A stretch of 64,000 nucleotides of DNA from Strongylocentrotus droebachiensis (lineage: Eukaryota > Echinodermata > Echinoidea > Camarodonta > Strongylocentrotidae): positions 78,501-142,500 of the forward strand of contig JAVYIG010002741.1 of NCBI GenBank assembly GCA_035222895.1. The letters are read 5' to 3'. The position numbers were made by a program, and so were the translations under genes. Each line of letters begins with the position of its first letter. Positions within the stretch are counted from its first letter, which is position 1. Below, piece after piece: positions 59,101-64,000 of the stretch. The notes under the pieces were generated by a model. That model searched no databases, had not been told where the DNA came from, and saw only the letters and a list, made by a program, of their open reading frames with translations.

Positions 59101-62100
59101 CCTAAATGTGGGGTCTGTTTACTCAGTGTTTCTATTCGTCACAAGCCTGCCTGATTTTACAAAAATACATGTAGTTCTTTACAATCTTTTTTCTTTCTTG
59201 TTCCACAGGCTGTACTTAAGAACATCCTTGATGATGAAGCGAGCATAGCATTTGAAAACAAGTAAGTTCAGTTTTATTTGTATATATTTTTAAATTTGTA
59301 TCTGTGGCATTCTTAAGACTTGGTCCATGTTGACTTGAAATATACTATATATTTTTTATCACATCCTGATGTTGATGTGTTGGATAATGTATTATGAATG
59401 ACACATGCTCCACTGTAACCTCTGATAAAGGTTTCATGATCAATATCTTACCTGAGCAAAATTGCTAACTTTGGTGCTTTCCCTTTAAAACACTTCGCCT
59501 GCTTTTCTTGCCTCTCTGCACGGTCGCTCGTTTTCCACATGTGCAATTTTGCACAAAACAATAGGCACCAATTGACGGAAGGATTGCTTTGTCAAACACA
59601 ATGGCTTTGCAAAATTATCCATTTCTGGCCTTGATTTAGCCTTGTTTAGATTAGATTGATTAGAACCTTTTAACACCGGTATAGATTAATCTTGCGGTGG
59701 AAACGGTTCAATACTCATCAAACCTTTGGTATAGTTGTCTCATGATGAATACAAATGTGGCACAGGAAGATTATTTGTGACGTATGTAAAGAGTTAAACC
59801 TAAACTAAAACCCAATTTGGTCCCTAACCCTGTTCAATACTCTGATCCAATATAACCTTCTTAATATTTGGCGACAGCAATTGTTAGACCAGGGACCCGT
59901 TTCACAAAGCCCTTTTCCAACGACAAATTACTAAAATCAGTGACAAAGCTGCTGATAACCAATCAGAAGCAAGGATTTTGGTAGCTTATAACAAAAACTG
60001 TCATTTGTCACTGATGACAAGTTTTGTGAAACACCCTCCAGTGCGTGATTTGATGTTTTATTTCTCTTCTTTGTTATTTGTCTGTTTTAGTTGGACAGCT
60101 GAGAGGAAAGTCCCAATCAACGTTGTTCGTCTTCCACCTGAAGCTTCCAGAGAAGTGCTCGAACTCAAGGCTGATGATGAAATTGAGGTGAGAAACATTA
60201 TCATAGTTTAACAGATTAAATTGTAAAGGTGCCTTAAGTTTGGGGGTGTTATGAATTTTCCATCCGAAATACAATAACTTTACCGTTATAAAGTTGTCCC
60301 TGAGAGGAGAATTTGTTTTTAATTTTGGATAAAATAGAAATTCTGTCCATAGTGTTTCTGTCATGAAGATCACGGTAGGCAGTAAGACTGTTGTAAATGT
60401 ATGTGTCTTAATGACCTACACACATATTTCTATGTAAAAGTATGGCCCCCCAAAAGACGTGAGTTTACAAAACACAGTCAGATATCAGTGATAAATGAGT
60501 GTGGTAAAGTTATTTTTAACACACACTCTATATTGTAATCTTTTTACGTTGAATATGCATTTGTGAACAGGTCAAGGAATATTTATATGCAATTTGACCC
60601 ATTCTGTACTCTTCAGAATAAAAATTCGAACAGTTTCTGTAGTGATTACATGTACATATAACGCTAAGAAAGCAAGTGTATTGTTGTAAGTAAGCTACTC
60701 TTCGACTTCTCATTTTGCATTTATATAAGGGTGTTTAAGACGCATAATCGTGGGTTTTTTATGGGGAAATTGACACCAATCTGGTGTGTACCCGATAATA
60801 GGTTTTGTAAGTTGTCAAGAGTTTTCTACAGAAGGTTTATACTTGTCCTCACCACTTATGATTGAACTTTAACCTTTCCTCCTCCTCAGGTGTATTCAAG
60901 GTCGTTTGAAGGTGAGCCTTGCGGATGGTGGAGAGCCAAGATACAGATGGTCAAAGGAGAGGTAAGAATATCACGAAAGCTAATAATAATATTCCTTTCT
61001 TGTAAAGCGCATAACACATTATGATATAATAATGATAATAATAATAATTCTGCTTTTATATAGTGCTTAATACATCTATGATGTCTCTTCAATACTTGCC
61101 CACTCACACTGTATGCACAATCTCCAGCCAGGCGCTTCTTCAGGACCACAGGCCTTCTCAAAGCGCTTTACAGATATATATTATTACCCCGGTCATCGGA
61201 TGCAGGCTTACCCGCACACAATGTATGCACATTCTCCACTCCCTGGGGAGCATTCAAGCCAGGCGTCATTTTTACAAGCGCACACTTGCTCATTTAACCA
61301 CATTAACTTTCCCATCCTACCGGGTACCCATTTAACACCTGGATGGAGAGTGGCAAGTGTAGTTCAATGTCTTGCCAAAGGACATTAGTGCCGCGGCGGG
61401 GCTTGAACCGCGGACCTTGTGAACCACAGTCCGGTGACATATCTACTCAACCACAACACTTCTACATAACGTCCCTAAGCACTTCCAAAGAGCTTTTGAA
61501 ATGATTACCCTAGCTTTAGCCCCGGCAGCCATTATCAGCGCACAGTGCATGTCAAGGAATAATCCTACCAGGTACCCATTTACCTCACCTGGGTGGAGTG
61601 TGGCAAATGTAGATTAACGTCTTGCCAATGAAGTGACCATTGATGTGGCAGGGATTTGAACCCCGTGCCTTGTGGTTCACAGTCCGGAGACTTATCCACT
61701 GAACCTCAACACTTTTACACCTCTAAGCTATGAATAAATAACATCCATTGTGTTCCTTTTTTTTGGATGTGGAAAAAAGATGTATCAGACTGGATTTTGT
61801 ACATTGTGATTTTTAGCTGTTATGGAACAAATCACTATTTTAACCAGTGTACTGTATGACCCCTTCCCCATCATCAACAAAGAGAAAATAAAGTACAGTA
61901 TACTGTATACACATATTGTGAACTAAAGATGAAAAACCTTGAATGTGTTTACATATAATTTGTTATGAACTTATTTAAAAAGTCTGTGACATAACTTGTT
62001 TTGTATATTTTTGTTCCTTCTATCTTGCAGTTCTTTGTAATAGAGTATACAGGCTATGATGCTACCTACAATGAAATAGTGCAAGGCGATAGGCTGAGGC

Positions 62101-63904
62101 GGATAAATCCAAAGTGAGTCGTCTTTAATAATGTTTGCAAGTAGTCAATACCATTTAAAAAAAGACACTTTATTAACCGTTTCAAATCGTTCCTAACCAT
62201 TTTGATGAATTTTGTGTAATTGCCCAAATTGAGTTGCTAGTACCATTGTGATAGAGTAGCCAAGGAAGGATCTGAGATGACATTTAAGGACGTGATCTTT
62301 GAAGTCTTCCATGGTGATGGTAGATTTAAGCAAAGTTTGTGGTTACACCATGTATTTTTTGACAGGGTTAGTTGGCCCTGAAAAGGACCCACTCATGTCA
62401 TCTTGGCGTTTTGATAGGTTGTACCTCCATCTTGAAGACGATGGGTACAACCTAATGAAACGTCGAGATAAAGCATGAGGGACAACTAGCCCTGTCGAAA
62501 GAATACCTTGTATAACTGCAAACCTCGCTCAAAGACATTTAAAGGGACTTAGTGACATTGTTCAGATGAGAGAAAATGGTGCTAAGGTAGTGACTTCAAT
62601 GCAAGTGACTACAATGCTAGATCTACAATTAAAGATAATCTGAAAGTTTGAGTGAAAACAGACCATTATGAATGATAAAAATTGGGAAAAACTGATCTGA
62701 TCGATCCCTTATTTCTCCTTACTATATTATTATAATTATAATTTTGCACAGGGTTAACGCCCTTTGGGCACCAAACAGAAATATTATGTAATAGTTTCAT
62801 TAACGTTTTATCTGTGTTCTCTCCTTTCTTTGCTTCTTAGTGGGTGTTTGAGCAAAGATGGTATTCACAGAGCAGTCGTCAATGTACCGACTGAACTCAG
62901 GCAATTGTAAGTATTGATTCCCTCTCAAATATCTTGTAATAAATAGTGTCTATTTATATAGCGCAGCTACTATATGAATATACTCTACTGCGCTTAATAC
63001 AAAGTATCATATCATTATCTCGGCTGTAGCTGAGCCACTGTAAGAAGGCGCTAAATCATTCAAGGAATTTATTCCTACCGAGGGTACCCATTTATTTCAC
63101 CTGGGTGGCGAGTGACAAATGCAGATTAATGTCTTGCCAAAGGACATTAGTGCCGTGGCGGGACTCGAAAAGTAAACCGTGTGATCCACAGTCCGTTTAC
63201 ATACCCACTAGACCACGACACCTACATGAAAAGACTACCCAAGTGAAGCATAAAAGTGGCATGTTTTATGGAGTGTTTTTTCATGTTACACAGTGGGGGC
63301 TAAAACAGATTTGACTACACTAATCTCGTACAACTTTTGTAGCCCCTCGCTGCATTGCCTAAAAGTGAAACTGTGTCCGAGCATCACCCTTGGACCAACG
63401 CCTAATCATGATGATGAGATGAAAATGGTTCTTTATGCTTTGACAACTTTTCAACAATCTATGCTCACAATGAGGAGGCGCCATGGCTCAGTGGTAGAGC
63501 AGTGGCCTTGTATTAAACCAGGAGGTCCTGGGTTCAAAACCAAGTCAATGCGCTGATGCCCTTTATCCTCATTGCCAAGTCCCTCAGAGAAGACTGATAA
63601 CCATCGGTTCCCTGGTTGGTTGTTTACTTACAAGCACACATGCTTTCTTAGCAGTCAGGTAAAACAATCATTGATCGACATCAAACATACATGAAAAGTC
63701 AGTGCATGTGACAACTGTATCTTTTCATTCGTGTAATTCTTTGCGGGATCCATTCTCCCTTCTCTATTCTTTGACTGATTCTACTTTTTGTGTTTGTTGT
63801 TGATCTGCAGTTGTAAAGATGCATCAAATCACCGGGATTACGTGAAGGCCACCAGTGCTCTTCTGGTTACGTACAGTGAGGATGACAATGCATTGGTAGT
63901 CTTC
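38102..63904 (+). CDS. FMR1: FMR1/FXR-family RNA-binding protein, first seven coding exons
   Basis: FMRP/FXR proteins bind mRNA and regulate its translation, transport and stability in the cytoplasm. Exons 38102-38155, 59209-59261, 60091-60187, 60890-60961, 62031-62113, 62841-62906 and 63811-63904 join in frame into 173 codons: MEDFVGVEVRDANGAFYK, then the two tandem Tudor (Agenet) domains (about residues 1-50 and 62-115) and the start of the KH0 region (about 125 on). Landmarks shared with human FMRP: NGAFYK, IAFENN, VYSR, WWRAK, KGEFFVIEY, DATYNEI, RINPN and LLVTY. The start has A at -3 and G at +4 and aligns with human MEELVVEVRG; two upstream in-frame Met codons (38015 and 38084) are less likely. 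Invertebrates usually have one FMR1/FXR gene, so the symbol covers the family. The KH1/KH2 and RGG parts lie to the right. Confidence 0.93.
38508..39256. mobile_element. hAT-like foldback element, 749 bp palindrome, 8-bp TSD
   Basis: GGCATTGC at 38500-38507 and 39257-39264. The ends are TAGCCTTAAGGGCTCCCTTG and its complement. The two arms of about 370 bp pair almost throughout, meeting at GCGCTGTATGAGTGTAATTC near 38880. No coding capacity. An 8-bp TSD suits hAT. In FMR1 intron 1, about 350 bp after exon 1. Confidence 0.9.
39270..41120. other. FMR1 intron 1 stretch, no element recognised
   Basis: Ordinary intron-like sequence with G- and C-homopolymer tracts at 40497-40537 and 40793-40810. 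No exon supported. Confidence 0.4.
41125..41325 (+). mobile_element. tRNA-headed SINE, family 2, copy 2
   Basis: GCATGGCTCAGTTGTTGTAG head, B box GGGTTCAAAAC, CCAAGTCCCTTGGAGAGGAC body and TTCTCAGTCAGGTAAAAC tail. Confidence 0.75.
41434..42038. mobile_element. TIR element, TAAAGCCCCGTCTTAA ends, with a nested palindrome
   Basis: Left TAAAGCCCCGTCTTAATAGA and right (reversed) TTAAACCCCGTCTTAACTGG. Further CGTCTTAAT motifs recur inside (41520, 41690). A palindrome at 41831-41975 is probably a second element. Target duplication unclear. Confidence 0.65.
41831..41975. mobile_element. 145-bp palindromic MITE nested in 41434-42038
   Basis: Arms AGGGACTTTTAGATTACATT and (reversed) AGGGACTTTTAGATTTACAC, continuing through CACGTGTGACA and meeting around GGCACTGGGCCGTGCC. 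Confidence 0.75.
42040..43200. other. FMR1 intron 1 stretch, no element recognised
   Basis: No exon or repeat could be supported apart from short GTACAT runs. Confidence 0.35.
43212..43800 (+). mobile_element. Family-2 SINE interrupted by a Mutator-like MITE
   Basis: The SINE head (AAAGCAGTGACCTTGTAACTGGGA) stops at 43264 and its continuation GGTCCCAGGTTTGAGACCAA resumes at 43714. The 440-bp MITE and its duplicated 9-bp target lie between. Confidence 0.7.
43265..43704. mobile_element. Mutator-like MITE, GCGTTATTTTTTTATGCGG ends, copy 2 (440 bp)
   Basis: TAACTGGGA at 43256-43264 and 43705-43713. More than 90% alike to 31933-32367 by eye, so both copies look recent. Confidence 0.9.
43800..45138. 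other. FMR1 intron 1 stretch with GTACAT microsatellites
   Basis: Several short (GTACAT)n runs (43918-43950, 44650-44668). A B-box-like GGTTCGAGTCCC on the minus strand at about 44604-44616 may mark an old SINE. No exon. Confidence 0.35.
46325..46384. repeat. Central hairpin of the hAT-like foldback
   Basis: CGTTATTTGGTTTCTAGCCT followed by its exact complement around GTGTTCTAACAC; the turning point of the two arms. Confidence 0.85.
46705..47259. repeat. Three tandem 185-bp repeats in the right arm
   Basis: Units start at 46705, 46890 and 47075 (TATCCGTATCGAAACTTCTT; third TATTCG). Nearly identical. The left arm has a single inverted unit at about 45847-46031. Confidence 0.92.
47885..51240. 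other. FMR1 intron 1 stretch, simple repeats only
   Basis: A (TC)n-rich region occupies 49075-49340 and 49690-49800, with scattered GTACAT runs. No exon, hairpin or TIR pair was found. Confidence 0.4.
51249..51600. mobile_element. MITE family 'TCATCAGCTCGAG', copy 2
   Basis: TCTTCATCAGCTCAAGATTG at left, GGCAATCTCAAGCTGATGAA at right; same inner sequence as 818-1148. Confidence 0.75.
51651..52150. mobile_element. Degraded TTAA-flanked foldback element
   Basis: Starts after TTAA (51647-51650) with AGGGCAATCCAACCCTTGC. Inner arms AGAAAGTTATGAATGTT and (right) AACTTTCATAACTTTCT pair. The right terminus is not visible. Related in plan to family D. Confidence 0.5.
52545..52655 (+). repeat. (GA)n tract
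   Basis: Purine simple repeat with a G run, about 110 bp. Confidence 0.85.
53397..53943. mobile_element. TA-flanked TIR element, 547 bp, with a LINE fragment inside
   Basis: TA at 53395-53396 and 53944-53945; ends CCGTAATTAACAGTGTATAA and (reversed) CCGTAATTAACGGTGTATAA, then CCGCAC. An internal minus-strand piece at 53600-53629 reads GVPQGSILGPL. Confidence 0.8.
53596..53629 (-). pseudogene. LINE reverse-transcriptase fragment (GVPQGSILGPL)
   Basis: Reverse complement encodes GVPQGSILGPL, the highly conserved motif of non-LTR retrotransposon reverse transcriptases. Only this and short flanks are recognisable, so it is a small relic. Confidence 0.6.
53950..54560. other. FMR1 intron 1 stretch, no feature seen
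   Basis: A short imperfect inverted repeat around AGAAGGGCGTAACTTGAATA (54113-54163) is the only structure noted. Confidence 0.3.
54563..54836. mobile_element. MITE family 'TCATCAGCTCGAG', copy 3
   Basis: CTTCATCATCTAGAGAGTGC at left, GGCAATCTCGAGCTAGTGAG at right; about 275 bp, shorter than copies 1 and 2. Confidence 0.7.
54840..56139. other. FMR1 intron 1 stretch with GTACAT runs and a local duplication
   Basis: 54830-54990 and 55370-55570 share phrases (for example GATCTGTCTCTGT or GGACAGACAGC, and TATGTCTTTGTCT), indicating an old duplication. (GTACAT)n at 55223-55247 and 55319-55331. Confidence 0.35.
56148..57956. mobile_element. hAT-like foldback element, 1809 bp, 8-bp TSD
   Basis: GTACATGT at 56140-56147 and 57957-57964 (in a GTACAT run, so the duplication is less decisive). 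Ends TAGGCCTGAGTCG and (reversed) TAGGCCTGAGTCATC, as at 45533-47596, then CGGGTCCCCGCCCG. Arms of about 660 bp (56340-57000 and 57060-57720) pair closely. No transposase ORF. Confidence 0.85.
57965..59200. other. End of FMR1 intron 1, no element recognised
   Basis: GTACAT runs, a G tract at 59077-59095 and AT-rich sequence up to the exon 2 acceptor. Confidence 0.35.
59209..59261 (+). CDS. FMR1: FMR1 coding exon 2
   Basis: 53 bp from acceptor TTCCACAG to donor ACAA|GTAAGT. Encodes AVLKNILDDEASIAFEN plus a split Asn. Lies 21 kb after exon 1. Confidence 0.93.
59891..60040. mobile_element. 150-bp foldback MITE (GGGACCCGTTTCACAAAG)
   Basis: Ends AGGGACCCGTTTCACAAAGC and (reversed) GGAGGGTGTTTCACAAAACT enclose TGATAACCAATCAGAAGC, as in 15323-15471 and 1-88. 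Ends 50 bp before FMR1 exon 3. Confidence 0.75.
60091..60187 (+). CDS. FMR1: FMR1 coding exon 3
   Basis: 97 bp from acceptor CTGTTTTAG to donor GAG|GTGAGA. Encodes WTAERKVPINVVRLPPEASR and EVLELKADDEIE, linking Tudor 1 to Tudor 2. A foldback MITE ends 50 bp upstream. Confidence 0.94.
60890..60961 (+). CDS. FMR1: FMR1 coding exon 4
   Basis: 72 bp, 24 codons, from acceptor CTCCTCAG to donor GAG|GTAAGA: VYSRSFEGEPCGWWRAKIQM VKGE. Contains the CxWW motif of Tudor 2. Confidence 0.95.
61020..61460 (-). mobile_element. tRNA-headed SINE, family 1, copy 2
   Basis: Minus strand: head AGTGTTGTGGTTGAGTAG, B box GGTTCAAGCCCC, GGCACTAATGTCCTTTGGCA, then the body and an (ATT)n tail at 61027-61046. The tail region contains a second AGCGCTTTA segment, so two copies may overlap. 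Confidence 0.7.
61463..61712 (-). mobile_element. tRNA-headed SINE, family 1, copy 3
   Basis: Minus strand: AGTGTTGAGGTTCAGTGGAT, GGGTTCAAATCCC, CATTGGCAAGACGTTAATCT; tail truncated. Directly adjoins copy 2. Confidence 0.7.
62031..62113 (+). CDS. FMR1: FMR1 coding exon 5
   Basis: 83 bp from acceptor TCTTGCAG to donor CAAA|GTGAGT: FFVIEYTGYDATYNEIVQGD then RLRRINP and a split Asn. One of the most conserved parts of the family. Confidence 0.95.
62841..62906 (+). CDS. FMR1: FMR1 coding exon 6
   Basis: 66 bp from acceptor CTTCTTAG to donor AATT|GTAAGT: GCLSKDGIHRAVVNVPTELR Q, entering the KH0 fold. Confidence 0.93.
62938..63222 (-). mobile_element. tRNA-headed SINE, family 1, copy 4
   Basis: Minus strand: AGGTGTCGTGGTCTAGTGGG, TTTTCGAGTCCCGCCACGGC, then AAGCGCAGTAGAG and a GCGCTATATAAATAG tail. 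FMR1 intron 6. Confidence 0.75.
63476..63668 (+). mobile_element. tRNA-headed SINE, family 2, copy 4
   Basis: CCATGGCTCAGTGGTAGAGC, GGGTTCAAAACC and TTTCTTAGCAGTCAGGTAAA; the least degraded family-2 copy. Confidence 0.8.
63811..63904 (+). CDS. FMR1: FMR1 coding exon 7
   Basis: 94 bp from acceptor GATCTGCAG to donor TTC|GTAAGT: CKDASNHRDYVKATSALLVT YSEDDNALVVF after a split Phe. Phase 0 at the end; the gene continues beyond the window. Confidence 0.93.
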
Positions 63905-64000
63905 GTAAGTATGCGTTCATCAATACTTTGAAAAGTACTAATTATGTGCAATTCTTGCTACAGCAACTACGGTATTTGGCCGTAGAGGGCAGCACGGGCA

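Overview
The window is animal nuclear DNA, AT-rich, with short exons, long introns and a dense load of small transposons, SINEs and microsatellites. The protein sequences and the many GTACAT, TTAA-, TA-, 8-bp- and 9-bp-target elements suggest an echinoderm, most likely a sea urchin. That assignment is an inference from general character. || Layout. (1) About 1.2-20.9 kb, minus strand: a centrobin (CNTROB)-like centrosomal coiled-coil gene. I could trace 15 coding exons from a Met codon at 19553 to 1186. They join without a frame break into 1075 codons, and the 3' end lies beyond the left edge. A likely noncoding first exon and a CCAAT/NRF1-type promoter sit near 20.86-20.94 kb. (2) 21-25.3 kb: intergenic, made mostly of nested small DNA transposons. 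(3) 25.3-36.9 kb, plus strand: a probable host gene for an unrecognised Glu/Lys-rich repeat protein, with an NRF1/CRE-type promoter palindrome, three short 5' exons, a very large purine-rich minisatellite, a basic/Trp/Cys C-terminus and a poly(A) signal. The minisatellite is split by about 5.7 kb of foreign DNA (27303-33049), bounded by imperfect CCCA...TGGG ends and AACGTT-rich blocks and itself carrying nested elements. (4) 38.1 kb to the right edge, plus strand: the first seven coding exons (173 codons) of an FMR1/FXR-family gene. Its exon boundaries match those I recall for vertebrate FMR1. Intron 1 is about 21 kb and full of transposons. || Mobile elements. Many insertions have readable target-site duplications (TSDs): 8-bp (hAT-like) foldbacks at 38508-39256, 45533-47596 and 56148-57956; 9-bp (Mutator-like) MITEs at 31275-31923, 31933-32367 and 43265-43704; 9-bp hairpins of only 53 and 63 bp at 22167-22219 and 30932-30994; TTAA-flanked (piggyBac-like) elements at 17563-18280, 2115-2463 and 10961-11231; and TA-flanked elements at 10079-10364, 22410-23318, 45141-47878 and 53397-53943. 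Two tRNA-headed SINE families recur, and one further SINE candidate has a head resembling the 7SL/Alu 5' domain. || The genes do not form a functional cluster. Centrobin (centriole duplication), the Glu/Lys repeat protein (unknown) and FMR1 (RNA binding, translational control) look like ordinary neighbours. The most unusual material is in the repeats. I saw no rRNA or functional tRNA gene, no CRISPR array and no retrovirus-like element.
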